A stretch of 64,000 nt of DNA from Euwallacea fornicatus (lineage: Eukaryota > Arthropoda > Insecta > Coleoptera > Curculionidae): assembly GCF_040115645.1 (NCBI RefSeq), contig NC_089565.1, positions 2,294,001 to 2,358,000 on the forward strand, written 5' to 3'. How positions within the stretch are numbered: the stretch's first letter is position 1; the number at the start of each line of letters is the position of its first letter. Under the pieces are notes generated by a model. It saw only the letters and a list, made by a program, of their open reading frames with translations. It made no database searches and had not been told where the DNA came from. Below, in pieces: positions 47,612-60,223 of this stretch. Position numbers and translations under genes: made by a program.

Positions 47612-48517
47612 TCACTTTGGCAAACGATTATGAACATCTCTTCGTCTTTGTGCCAACTTCATTCTAGTTTCTTCAACAGTTTCGCATTCAGAGGCATAAC
47701 AAACATGTAAAATACCCCCATAAAAAGAGCTGAAAATTGTAATTGTTGTTGCATATATTTATGTATAAAAATGAAATCATATTTTGAGAAATTGACTTAG
47801 CTCCTTCAATATTTATTCTCAATTATCAAAAGGCAAATTTATGGTATTTCAAAGAATTCTACCTCAAGAACAAATTGATCATTCTGAATCAATATGGTGA
47901 TTGCATGACAAAGATGTCCAATTGAAAATAAAAATTTATAGGTGTAACTTTCCCAAAACCATAAACTCTTAATAATAAATTTAAAAGTAAAAGAATTACC
48001 GAGTATCTATCAGTCTTTTGGCTATTCTTGCTGACTGAATCCGTTTATATAGAACATGAAAACATTCAGTGAATATTTCAGTTTCAACATCGGATACCTT
48101 TGTAACACTTACTATGTCTCCATATTTTGAACATAAATGTTTCAATTCTTTTCGCAAATTGACCTGTGGCACTCCATAAATGTACAAATGCTGAGACTCA
48201 TTATTTACTGTGTAGACCTAAATTTATAAAAGATATGTTAACTCTTTAATTGAATCATGAACTTTGAAATATATGTACTTTTCGTCCTTTAAATATCACA
48301 GCAGATAAGATGTCTTTTTTCGAAACTCATGATTTACTTAAGGATGCAGAAAATTGCACTATTTTCATGCTATTATAGGTTAATTGGGACTCTTCATCAT
48401 ATCTGGACTTACTTTAACAGCAGTTAATTTTTTTCCTTGTCTATAGGCCGGTCTCGTTGTACAATATTCTTGTTGAATGTGATGATTTATAACCCTATTA
48501 CAGTTTTGAATGGACAT
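47612..48517 (-). CDS. RBM48: RBM48-like RNA-binding protein, short form
   Basis: Three exons, 48517-48413, 48217-48000 and 47729-47612, give 146 aa. The sequence follows RBM48 from its start: HHIQQEYCTTRPAYRQGKK, AVKVYT, an atypical RRM (LYIYGVPQVNLRKELKHL, KYGDIVSVTKV, IQSARIAKRLID), then YGGILHVCYASECETVEETR. RBM48 pairs with ARMC7 and in plants and vertebrates promotes U12-type splicing. The vertebrate protein has a C-terminal extension of about 200 residues; here the frame ends soon after the RRM (RRRDVHNRLPK), so only the conserved core remains. All three junctions are GT-AG and in phase. Confidence 0.9.
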
Positions 48518-48880
48518 TTTTTCTGTACTTGTTTATAAGTGAATTTATAAAATAATTAAGTTATAAACAATAAAAGATTTGAAATTTGACATAAAGGTAA
48601 TTATCTGTTCTAGTTTTCAAACACCCTTGTCATTTAAAACTCAAAATGATGCACGGAAGAGGCGATGTGGCAACATGGAGATTAGGGCGTGTGGCAGAAC
48701 CTATAGTTATTCAGCAAAATTTAAAAAATATTTGTTTATTATGTATTAACTTGACAGTGATTAAATTTTCTCTAGTATGATCTTCGTATATTATTTATAT
48801 TTTTATTATTATCCTTGTTCCCTAGAGAATAGAGGATGTACAGTTTCTTTTTTAACTCATCTTGTACGCCACAGTTTCAA

Positions 48881-48903
48881 ATATATATATATATATATAT
48901 ATA
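48881..48903. repeat. AT dinucleotide microsatellite
   Basis: About eleven uninterrupted AT units. Confidence 0.9.
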
Positions 48904-49024
48904 ATGATAGTTATTTAGAAGGAAACTTAAGTAAAAAAAGAATTTTCCAATTTTATGACCGTCTATTTTAATATAATACATTTTTTATCAAAACATATAC
49001 AAACATAAATCAAGTGACGTAAAA

Positions 49025-49096
49025 TCTTCGGTAGTATAGTGGTAAGTATCCCCGCCTGTCACGCGGGAGACCCGGGTTCGATTCCCGGCCGGAGAG
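49025..49096 (+). tRNA. tRNA-Asp (anticodon GTC), copy 1
   Basis: A 72-nt cloverleaf: acceptor stem TCTTCGG with CCGGAGA (one T-G wobble), D-arm with A box TAGTATAGTGG, anticodon stem CCCGC/GCGGG with loop CTGTCAC (GTC), T arm CCGGG/CCCGG with GTTCGATTC. Discriminator G. No intron. A T-run for Pol III termination follows at once. Confidence 0.98.
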
Positions 49097-49492
49097 TTTT
49101 TTAAATCTACAATTGAATTCTAAAAAACTTATAATTATTTTTGTTAAAGGCGCTTAAATTTTTTTTTTTTTTTTAATCAATGCCATTGTACTTTTTCCAA
49201 ATAGAAACCCTTGTATATTTTTGCTTTTTTTTTCTTCCTAAACCTAAGAAGCACACTTTTACTTTCGATTACGATTTGTATAATGTATTAGATATCGAAT
49301 ATTGTTTACATATACGTACATTCCTACTAACATAATATGTTAAAGTACGTATTATGTATAAAATATATATATTGTGTTATTAAGACCTGTTGACTATATC
49401 TTATAATTTTAATTTAAAATTATTTTTGCATTTAAAATGTATTATATTCTTTTCGTCTGAAGATATATGATGATAGACTTACGGGGCGTAAG

Positions 49493-49564
49493 TCTTCGGT
49501 AGTATAGTGGTCAGTATCCCCGCCTGTCACGCGGGAGACCCGGGTTCGATTCCCGGCCGGAGAG
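49493..49564 (+). tRNA. tRNA-Asp (anticodon GTC), copy 2
   Basis: Identical to copy 1 except one D-loop base (GGTCAG in place of GGTAAG). All stems intact; T-rich terminator follows at 49567. Confidence 0.98.
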
Positions 49565-50215
49565 AATTTTTTATTTTTTTTGTATTTACAATGAAATTCC
49601 TAAAAACTTCTGAATGACAACACTGAAAATTGAACTTAAAATAACATATCAAATACATGGAATATTCAACTTTGATCTTACACGATTAAAATGAGAATAT
49701 ATACAGGCAACATACAATTTGAACTTACATCGAACGTTTTTAGTTCATATTCCCCATAAAGTGTCTATATGTGTGCAAGTACTGTCCAGTTATTTAGATT
49801 ATTTTGCGTTTTTGTCATTATTTTACAGTTTTTGCAGCCACGGTTCTGCACTGCATTGCAGGCCTTTTTCGTTTAATCTTTTAACTCAGCCGGAGGATTA
49901 GCGATCCTTCACTTAGCGTTGTCCACAGGTGTTATACTATTCGATTTTCACTGATTTATTAGTGGATTTCTTTTAAGTTAAAAGAAATCCTAAAGTTTTA
50001 AAGAACAGCTCTCCTCTGCGAATTTCATTTCTACTTATTGCCGGGTTGTCACTATATATATTTGTCGAATTTCTACGTCAAAAGTCGATTAAAAAAAACT
50101 CCGATAGTGTTTTTTTTGTGGAAATTTTCTTTAAAATTACATAGTTTTTTCAATTATTTTTATTTTTATATTTTCTCATATGATCATATATAATGATAGA
50201 GCAACAATTTACAAG
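49565..50215. other. spacer between tRNA copies 2 and 3
   Basis: AT-rich, no gene recognised; differs from the 396-bp spacer between copies 1 and 2. Confidence 0.5.
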
Positions 50216-50287
50216 TCTTCGGTAGTATAGTGGTAAGTATCCCCGCCTGTCACGCGGGAGACCCGGGTTCGATTCCCGGCCGGAGAG
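50216..50287 (+). tRNA. tRNA-Asp (anticodon GTC), copy 3
   Basis: Same sequence as copy 1. T-run terminator begins at about 50292. Flanking DNA differs from that of the other copies. Confidence 0.98.
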
Positions 50288-51035
50288 GTACTTTTTTGTT
50301 TCTTTTTTACTTAACATTAAATCCTGGAAAGATTAAAAGTATTATTAAAAAAAAAGAAACTTTTTGCCAATTTTGAAACAAAGATTTCCATAAAAACTTT
50401 ATCATTCGAACGAAATTGCTTTCTTGTCGCAGTAACGTTCAGAATTTCAATAAGCAACGAGCCCCCTGCGAGACATAGACCATTCAAATTCCAACTAAAT
50501 ATACATATTTATATATGTTATTTTCCAGTTGGTATTCGATGAAGTCGTTCCATTGGTTAAGACAATACCACAAGATAAAAAAATATCTATAATTTTTATT
50601 GCGATCGGATGGTGACAATTTTTTTTTGTACACGGGAGCTTCATACTGTTTTATCATGTTTATAAATTGTTGTAGAATTGCATTTTAAACAATTAACAAG
50701 CTTTAAGATCAGAGCTGCCAGTCATAAACTCCAATATTGTCGCCTTTGAAACTATCGCCAAACAACGTATTAATTTTTCATATTTAATGTAGTGTTGAGG
50801 GAGTAGTGAGGTTGCGCTAGTTGAGTGAAATTTCACCAGTTTATAAGCAGATGTTGACAAAATCATTATTAATCAAATTTGGAATAATATAATTTTTATG
50901 TATAAATATATAAAAAATACGTAGAAAAAAATGGTTTAATATGGAAAAATTGTGGTGATAAACCGGTCTTGAGGCCGTTAAATTTGGACAAACACGCGTT
51001 TACCTGTTTCTAATAGTGGAACATATAATCACACT
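50288..51035. other. intergenic spacer, nothing recognised
   Basis: Between the tRNA cluster and the 3' end of the coiled-coil gene. Confidence 0.4.
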
Positions 51036-54000
51036 TTAAAAACAGATATGATTGTCGAGGTAAAACGTAAACACGACGTGAGTAATCTTTTCTAAAGCCG
51101 TTAATGACAGTAAAGTGAACTGTTTAGTCTTTTGAACCCAGTTGTGCTTCTGTTCCTTCATCAACTCTATGGAAATATCGTAAACTTCCCGCTTCAGCTC
51201 GGCATTTTCGCTTTTCACTGCTTCGCATGAATGGATGTAGTCGGCAAGTTGCATTTCCAATCTATCGGTTTTCAGGGAAAGTGTGATTTTCTCTTCCTGC
51301 AGAGAGCGAAGCTGATTCGCAACCGAGCTGTTCCTGTCCAGTTGTTTTTTGAATTCGCTGTGATAAAACAGTTCGTATATATATATATTTAAATCAGAAC
51401 GAAGAAATGTAGTTTTCAGATTGTTATGATTTACGAGTCAATAAAATAACAATAGATGATTATAACAATAAAAGACTGTGTAGATTTTTCTCCTCTCACC
51501 ATTTTAATTGCGCATATTTTTTCTCTTTTACTCCGTAGTTCGCTTCTACGATTTTTAAAGATTTTTGGACAAATTGTAATTTATCCTGAAGTGCCTGAAG
51601 GAGTTCCTTTTGGCTGCTTATTTCCTCGGCTTGGGACATGATCTATAAAGATTCAAAGAAAGTTTTAAATAAAATAAATTAAATGTTTACTTCCCCCTTT
51701 TCACGTATCGAGACACAAATATTTAGCCTTGACACTGGGATAAACCAAGTGGGTACTACCGCTAGTTTCATTGATGGGATAATTTTAGAGGAAGAATTAT
51801 CTATCTATCGCGATTATTTAATATTTGTTTATATATGGAACAATCAATCTTGAACTTGACCACTTATATGTGAGAGCGTTACCTTTTGAAATTAAAAAAA
51901 AATCCAGAAATTCGTTCACTTTCAGACCGTTTCAGAAGTGGTTAATTAGAACAAGGAAATTGAGAGTTTTTTTTAAATGAAAGTGTACAAAAAGGGGTGA
52001 TTTATTAGTTCTTGGAATAATGACATTTGTGGCGTTACGCCCCATGTTAGCCCAGACCTCTGGAGTATTTACTCAGGGAAGTCTGGATAGCACCACATGT
52101 TACAAAACAGGAAAGCCTCGAGTCAGTTAGATCTGAATGATAGTTGGTTACAGAATTCCTTACTGGCGAAGTAGTTAGTTTAGTTTTTTTGCGGTAATGG
52201 TCCGACTTCAGATGGTCATCAATGAGAATAATATTTTTTTAGACCTCACTTGTTTTATCAAATCACTTCCGATAGCACCTCAGACTCACTCTGTCCTGAA
52301 GCAACTTCTTCTCCGAATTCTTTTTGCTGATAATTTCTTGCATCTTAGTCGACTGCTCGCTCAAAAAATTGTTATCGGCTTTCGCCGCTTTCAACTCGTT
52401 TTCCACCGTTTCCCGGCAATTTTGTAGTTTCTGCGTTTCCCAGTTTGAAAGGAGCAAATCAACGCTGTAGACAAACTGATGTAGTATTTACCTCGATTAA
52501 TTGACCATTTTCTATCTCCAAAAATTCGTTGTCTCGTCTGAGCTTCAGACATTCGCTCTGAACCTCCTTCCTCTTCTGACTCTCCGAAAGTCTCAGCTGG
52601 CTTATAACGTTGATCTGCAGCTCGAGTTGAACAATCTAGAGGTTTTCCGTAAATTTTCGACGTTAATTTGAGATAATAGTTTGCCAGCAGGATTTATTTT
52701 AAAGAGTCTGAAAGTGGATATGGCAAGTCACTTTGCTGTGAAATGTTTCATTGGAAGTTTTCCTTTGCTGTAGAAACGAAATTGATAGGTGATAGCACCT
52801 TTAATTGGGGCGTGCACATTGGTCATCATTGCGATGCCTATAAACCAACATCTATGAAGGCGTGCCGAATCGTCTAAATTAAGTTATGTTATGATCATTT
52901 TACGGGGATGATAACTTCTGTGGAAGTCATGAAATTCACTTATGTGTAGCTTCTTTTACATCAATTCTTTTCTACTTTCCAGTACTCATAACACGTCTGA
53001 TGAACTTACCTGAATTTGCCGTTTTTCCATTTTCCCTTTCAAATCTTTAGCCGTTGCACGTGAACGCCTCCAAGCTAGCAGCATCAGTCTGCGATAAATT
53101 CTACAGCTATTCTGTTCTTGAGAGCAAAACATCTTCTTAGATTTCGGATCTAGTGGACGAGGGGTGGCGTAGATTTTCACGGAGGACACTTCGGTGGAAG
53201 CTATTGACGATCTATTAAAAATGTAGATTTGAAAGGAACAGGAACAGAGCTGTAATGTAGATTTTTTTTTAATTTCTGAAAAGAAAATGCTATATATGGT
53301 CATATTATGACTTTTTTAGTTTCTGGAGCTCTTGGAGGTGGAGTTGTGGGCGAACTACGATAAATGGATTTCGAAGAAATCAATTTTTATTCATAGGTAG
53401 TTTCGATTATGCCAAATTTTATGCGATGAATCAGTAGTTCTAGAATCTGCTTTTGAATATATCGTGTTATGATAGTAAGCTAATGGCACGAGTGCGATAT
53501 TATTTTAGAATTTCTTGAAGTTTTCTTTAAGTAGAAATATTTCAAATCTTGTCGCAGAAGACGTTGTGCAAGAGCAAAAAATTACAAAAACCCTCGATCA
53601 ACTCGGTTGTTTATAACAAATAATCAACATTCATGTTACTCGTGGCCTATTTTATAATAAAAATCGAAAACTCATTCGTATGTAACAATTGCCATTGGGG
53701 ACCCCTTCCATTTGTGCCACTCACCAACACAATTTATTTACATAAACTTTTTCCTACATTCTATAAATTCTCCTCGTTAACAGGCAATTTGCTTTGATTT
53801 CATCTACATTTTCAAATATGTCGGATCATCATTAGGGAGATTTTCCATGATGATATAAGGTACTTGTTTCCTTTTAATAGCAATAAAATAGGAAGGGCAA
53901 AACCGACGAATTCGCTACCACACGAGCGCTTCCACTCGTCCCTTCCAAATCTCATCTGCCTGTCCTTTTTTGGTCTAGACTTTTTCCATACCTCGCGAGT

Positions 54001-54550
54001 TCTTCAAATTCGAGGGATAAGGTACCTGCTAGTCCCTATTTCCCAAGAAAAGCTCGCATACATAGCCTCTCGACTGCGCCCTCGGTGGTAGCGACCTCGA
54101 TCGACAGTGTTTTCTCTTAAGATGGCCCTGCCCTTCGTCTTATTGTCAGCTCTTAATGTTACACTTCATAGCTTAAGGACTAATAAATCTCCGACAAACA
54201 CAATACCTTCGTTTGGTGCTCTTGGTGGGGTTGATCTCAGCTACCGAAGCAGACTTCTGCAAGAATTGCTTATTGATGGGAGTCCAAGTTTTGGTTGGTA
54301 TTTGTTTCTCAGGGCGCATTTCTGCTAAGGCAGTTTCCAGCTTGAGTTCCAAAGCTCCATCCCTTTGTCCTTTTGCCTGGAGCTTACAAGAGGAATATAT
54401 AGGGATTTTTCTCCTGGCTGAGAGATTCTGGGGAAGTCCATCCCCTCCTCCACATCCCTTGAAATTCTGATACTCCTTTTCTGTTGGTTTTCTCCTGGAA
54501 GGCGCTTCTGCTCTCATTTTATTCTTATCAACTTGCATGGACGCTGTCAA
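51036..54550 (-). CDS. uncharacterised coiled-coil protein, partial model
   Basis: I do not recognise this family. Clear exons, in order of translation, are 53211-53010 (basic, KIYATPRPLDPKSKKM and YRRLMLLAWRRSRATAKDL), 52635-52492, 52430-52290, 51642-51500 and 51357-51036. They join in phase and encode heptad-rich helices with many Glu/Lys/Gln (QLRLSESQKRKEVQSECLKL, LKAAKADNNFLSEQSTKM, LQALQDKLQFVQKSLKIVE, LEMQLADYIHSCEAVKSENA). A probable 5' exon lies within 54550-54173 (basic, Pro/Ser, EKQIPTKTWTPINKQF) and a small Pro-rich exon near 53350-53310; their junctions are unsure. The final exon is assumed to run to the stop at 51036. Long coiled coil with a basic leader suggests a scaffold, centrosomal or cytoskeletal role, but this is inference. 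Confidence 0.6.
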
Positions 54551-56339
54551 AGTTTTATTTTTGATTTGCTGGTATGCTCAGGTCAATTTGTTCATGGGTA
54601 TTAACATTACTAGTGCAGGTGTGTTTCCTCGTAACGTTTGAAATAATAACAGCTAATGACCGCGTTGGATTGGATTGAGTAGGTAACAGATCATATCGAG
54701 GTTTTTCATCGTTTTGACCTCAGATGTTTCTTGGGACGTTCGTCGATGACCGGTAGAATGTGGTACGAAAAAATCATCAAACAAATAATAATCGGAGTGT
54801 TATGCTCAGGAGAGCAGACCAGAATTGTTTGTTTCAGATTTTGAGCTTTGCTTGTGAGAAAATGAAGTGATGATGGTATAGTGGGTCAATGAGAGAGACA
54901 TGTGAACATGGGCATCTGATCACTTGTTATGAAATAATATTCTGTCATGCTATAACGTAACATTAAAATTATTATAATTTCTGTGATCAAATAATGAATT
55001 ATTTTTTATCTTTACGGCTTTAAAAAACTGAATGAGTGCATTCTGTAATCAATTTTAGGTTCGGAATTTTTACATTTCATCGTAATGTTAAGAAATAGTA
55101 CGTGATTATAATGGAGCAGTTATTCCCTACGGGTAAGTTTCTTCTGAGGGATGATACCCATTATACGTGAGTATAATACTATAGTTCGTCCATGGTTCAC
55201 ACTCCACAAATTGGTCCGTAATTTGGTCTTTTTCCAATGTTGTTATCCGCCCTTTTTTACGTTTCCATCACCCATATATTAAGGCTTACTTAATTAAAAA
55301 AATACTAATTAGATTCGCATCTTGGCGCGTCATGACATTTCGTTTTTTGACATAGAGGGTGTAACCAACAAATAATATACTAAGTGTTTAGGCTTTTTTG
55401 GTATTTATTAATATTATTTTACTAAAAACACTATGTCTTGTTTTTCGCAGACATTTGTGTTGGTTATAGAGTGGGAAACAAAATGTTTTTTTGCCGTTTA
55501 AAAATGAGTCAATATCCAAAAATGTTGCCGCCAGTAATTGAAAAAAAAAGTACTGCAAGACCCGCCCATCGCACGACTATGAACTGATTATACAGATTTT
55601 AATCTACAAATGTCGAACGACCTACAAGCCGGCATCTGTTATGCCCTAAGACGTATCAATACTATTATTGTAAAACGCACTGCACCTGTCCGCTTCAAAG
55701 ACTAGGTTCTTTATGACGTCAAAATGATGTATGGTTTTTAATCTTGCACATAAAGACAGTGTTTTGACAGGCCTTTTGACGTTATTTGCCGGGTGCATTC
55801 GATTCCCAAAAGTCAGAATCGGGTTCGCAATTTTAATTAACCGAACCACGCCCTGTTACCAGTAGCACTTTCCTCATTGTTGCCAAACTTGGCATGCGCA
55901 CATTGTTTACATCTACACATATTTTTTCGCTTAAAATTCTAGTTAATCAGTTTAACTCAACTACTGTATATTTAACGAATACATAGCAGTTTATGGAAAA
56001 CCATTCAATTTATTTGAGGTACAAACAGACCCGTATACGACCTTTTCTAATTCTAAAAGGTAAAAGTTATCTTCTACGTATAAAGCCTTATAAAAATAAT
56101 GGAAAAAACTTTATATGGCTTATTCCTACTGTTAAAGCTACTGTTATAAATATGCGAAACGTTAAGATTTTTCGATTTTATTGCCTATAATTAATTAATA
56201 CAAGGATTGAAAACGATAGTTATTTTAATTCGAAATTCAGAGATACAAGAATTCTAGTCAAGATCGAAGTGCGCATGTTTTTAAATGCCTAGGTACGGTA
56301 ATCTAAAGGACTGTTTCTTGCAAATCGGTCTAACAATAG
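54551..56339. other. intergenic, nothing firmly recognised
   Basis: A 67-codon minus frame at 55849-55646 looks protein-like (GNRMHPANNVKRPVKTLSL) but has no start context, partner exon or family I can name; it may be a repeat fragment. Confidence 0.35.
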
Positions 56340-59300
56340 TTATACCATGCCGAAACCTTCGGTTCCCTCGCTGATGGCTAGGAGCAGGGCTTTTTCGAAA
56401 TGCTGATAAGAGTCGTAGTCTGGCAGGCAAAGTTGATTAAAACTGTATCAAAACTCGAGGAATTGTTAATTTTCAACAAGTCATAGCAGTAGCGAGTCCT
56501 TAATGTGACCCCAACACTTACCATGTATGCGCAGTGGGCAAATTCCCGAATGTGGGGGCGGCGGTAATTTGAAATCTCGGGGTCAATTCCGCAAATCCGC
56601 CTGCCGGTAATTGCGAGCATCCAGTAACAAATTGTAGCAGACGAGCTAATTCCTCTTGAGTGAAATTACCGACAGCTGCCCAAAACCAACCCACCACCCG
56701 CCTAAACTCAGACGAATCTCCGTTTAGAATATGGTGCGCGCGCAAGTCGGCCGAGCTGTACTGGCCGGTTCCGCAGAGCAATAGCTGGAAGGCCCGCTGG
56801 GCAATTATCTTTAACTCAAATTTTCATGATAATTTACTTACTTCCAGTTCATTTTCGTCGAAAATGCTCAGCAAATTGTCGGGGATTAACTCATTGAGAC
56901 CTTTGAGGAAAGCTTCCAGTTCGTCTCTGACTTTGGTGGCCAGTTTGTACTGCGCCAACGCGTCTAAGTACTGCAGTTTCGTGCTGTCTTTTACTCGAAT
57001 TCTTGCCCCATTAGGCACCAGTTCGACCTAGAGTTATGCAACTTTATAAACAATACGGAAAAGAGTGCCCAGAGTACCGCTCTGTTTAACTGCCCCGTAC
57101 TGTCGTATTCTTCTTCAACGAAATAGAGCTCAGTCTCGATTTCGTCCATGTTGTTTTCTAGTAGGTATTTAATTTTCGTTAAATAGAGATCTGGGTCGTC
57201 TTGTTCGAAATACTGAAGAATGATAATAAAATAAACAGGCGATGCTGAGCGAAGGTCAAAAATACCTTGTAGTGAACCCGAAGGCCAATGACTTGAGCCA
57301 AAAACGATCTTGTGAATCTCGCTCTCACCAGTTGTCTGTAAGATCCACCTAAGGCCGTTTCATAAAGACATTTGCCGACAACTACACAAAGGAAATAGTA
57401 TATACATTTTGGAAAAAAAAACATGTGGATATGGGGCACCTTTTCCGGCAAATTCATAATGCTTCAGTTTCAACGTAGGGGGCCTGTTGGGGTTTGGATG
57501 CACTAGAGACTGTTGCCCCTCATGGAAACTGCAAAATAACCCATATTTGGCATCGAAGAGTTGGGCGCAGATGAGCTCAAACCACTCTCGACGCAGCCCG
57601 CCCCAATCAATCCCTACAGGTCACAGGAACAGATATGAAAATTCTTGTTCCGTCATATAAGGAAATTCTTTACAATTTTGTCACTGTTACTTACTGATGC
57701 GCATGTGCAGCGTTACTCAACCTGATACCTAATCATTCTTTCTCCTCTATACCAGATTCATAAAAACCCTTCTGTCTCTGTTTGCGTTAAAACTGAGTAG
57801 TAAGCTCTAATTAGGGCTTAAGTTTACGATTAGGTCTTAACTATTCCGTTACCGTTTTCTAATAATTGTTACGAAATTTGGTTCTTCAGAATTTCAGCTC
57901 TGTAGCTGACTTTCGAGTTATCTATGTGTCGCTATCTGATTAATGATTGTTTCGTGGCTGTTAGTTACTCTCTTATTATTCCAATTTTTTTATAAAATAT
58001 TTCGTAACTTGTTGGTTCATATGCTCGTTACGGCGATGTCTTTATCCTTGCTCAACCGAGCAAGGATGATAATCTAGCAGCAATGCTTGATCATTACCTT
58101 GCTCCCCCGAGAAGCTAATCTCAAAGTTCTTGCACCAGTCCGAGACGGAGAAGTTCTTCGAAGATTTCATGCTGCTTTCCAGTAACTTGTCCCTTTTCAC
58201 TTCCATCGTTAGCTTTTCATGGTAATGTTTTTGATGGTACTTCCTCACTTCGTGGTAAAAAAAGTCTTGCTTGTCCTGCAACATTTTCGTGGAGTTTCGA
58301 CATCATTTTCAATTCTTGGAGTTTTTTACTTTGAAAGTTTCGGATCCTCCCATATTCTTGAGGAGGAATTGCGCGAAAGTCGCGGCTATAACATTTCGGT
58401 CCTTTGAGGTCAGTTCGACTCGCGGTTGGCACCCGTCGTCGATTAGAAATGAATCATCACCTGTGTCGTTTAGCTTAAGGGTTCCCGATTGAAATATGAA
58501 CTAAAAAAGTTGTGTGAATACTAGAAATTTTCTCGTACCGTAGTAGTACCTTAGTCGAAGGGCATAGCCTAAAGGTGAATAGTCTCTTTGGTATAAATCT
58601 CAGAATCATCTCTTTGACTATAAGCTGCTTCGGAGAGACGTAACACAGCACTTTTTTAGGCTTAACTAGAAGATCACCTTTAACGCTAATCAGTTTCGCG
58701 TCGTAGCAAATATTGTGACTTTTTATCGCCACGTTTTTTTGGACTAAAGTAGAATCCACACCTAAAGCACTATAAATAATCTACGATTGGGATTATCACC
58801 AAAGCATACTGTTTAAAACGATAATGTCGAAGTCCCCATTATGAAGCTCCGTCCCATGGTACTTAATCTTGGCGTGGTAACATCCCTCTTTGGTAAATTT
58901 GAGCTGGACGCTCACTCTATTTGTATTCCAGTCGTAGTCCAAAGTTACCGAATGGTTCTCCTCGCAATCTATTTCGCTCTCCCGCGTGGCGAATCCTAAA
59001 GGAACTATCTGAACCAAATAACCCTGAAAGAGTACCCCGATTCGACATCGTTTAGATTCATGAATAATCCAAGTACCTCTGTGGGTACAAGATCAGAATC
59101 ATATTTACAAATATTGCCATATTCATCTCTCGGCTCGATATATAAGAGATGAGCCACATTGGCTGTACAGACTACAGTGCTACAGTGTCTGATCACTACA
59201 GTGCGTTGCGCGTACGCCAATCCTGCCACAAATACTGTAGAAAAGGGGCTCCCTGCCACGTGACGGTTGTTTACCATCACCGAAATCCTATAGAGCCACC

Positions 59301-60223
59301 TTTGTAAGTTCACTTTCGGTAAAGCTGGATTTACTTACCGGTATTGGCCGGCATGGCGGACGGTAAATATGACTTTGGCCACGTTCGCGCTGTGTGGGTC
59401 AGCCGGAGACCCCAGTTCTGTTATTACATTCAACTGAAGGGGAGAGAAACAATTTAAGCGAAAACCAAAAATAATTAACCGACCTTCCTGGTGCCTCCAG
59501 TAATATCTACATTAAAATTGTCAGTATCACAGATCGGATAAGGCTGTCTATTGCGTTGATAAAATTTCACAGTGAAACATGTGATTTTGCCTACTGGATG
59601 CGGCGAATTCCACTGAAAATGCACCTTCAATGAGACATTTAATTAATGAAAAAACCTAATTAACAAAGAAAATTAAAAACCTTGCAGCTAGATGGATGCA
59701 GGTACTTTCCAGTGACGTACTGCAGTAAGGTATGCCTCGCTTCCGGAGCTAAGGAGGGCTGGGTCATGGCTGCCAATGTGACCAGTCCAGCTACAGATAC
59801 GGAAACCATCAACATACCACCTAGGAACACAGTTCACGAAAATGCCACAATCACTCCGTGAAGAAATACCCCATGTCCAAATGTCCTGATGGCTGCTGCT
59901 CTTCAGCACCTCCGACCAGAGATCAGCCTTTAATCTGTCTAAGTCGCCCTTGGCGACCGGCAAGGATTGTCGAGCCGCCGCCCATTCGCCCACGTCCTTG
60001 TTGAAGACTTGCTTAGCCTTGTCGTCCTCCAGCCAATAAATGTCTTCCAGTTGGGTCACGCCCATCGCTAGCAACCTGGCCAAGTAGCCTTGCAGGCCCT
60101 GCTTGGCTAACCAGTGCAGCAGGATCAGGCGTTGCTGCAGAGCACCAGCTGCTTCGTGGAGACGCTCCTGATCGGGAGTTGGGAGTTCTGGCAGATCCTC
60201 GGGTTGGGTGGCAAGAAATAATC
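56340..60223 (-). CDS. AREL1: AREL1-type HECT E3 ubiquitin ligase, 5' end not found
   Basis: Fifteen exons join in phase: 60223-59870, 59820-59681, 59624-59485, 59433-59339, 59287-59077, 59023-58810, 58761-58550, 58500-58330, 58275-58098, 57613-57440, 57381-57266, 57212-57078, 57027-56842, 56784-56522, 56442-56340. The order is a helical N-terminal region, a membrane segment (MLMVSVSVAGLVTLAAM), a filamin-like Ig region (AGQYRISVMVNNRHVAGSPF, GDFDIIVLNS), the KKVLCYVSPKQ block, and a HECT domain (DWGGLRREWFELIC, FLKGLNELIPDNLLSIFDENE, LPTAHTCFNQLCLPDYDSY, ending EGFGMV). In mammals AREL1 ubiquitinates IAP antagonists and restrains apoptosis. The first exon starts with an acceptor and a split codon, so at least one upstream exon is missing from the model. 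Confidence 0.93.

Noticed and set aside
54107..54470. Plus-strand ORFs at the coiled-coil gene's 5' exon
   Set aside because: Antisense to a basic, Pro/Ser-rich minus frame that fits better; no motif on the plus strand.
55646..55849. 67-codon minus ORF as a gene
   Set aside because: No splice partners, promoter or recognised family; at most a repeat fragment.
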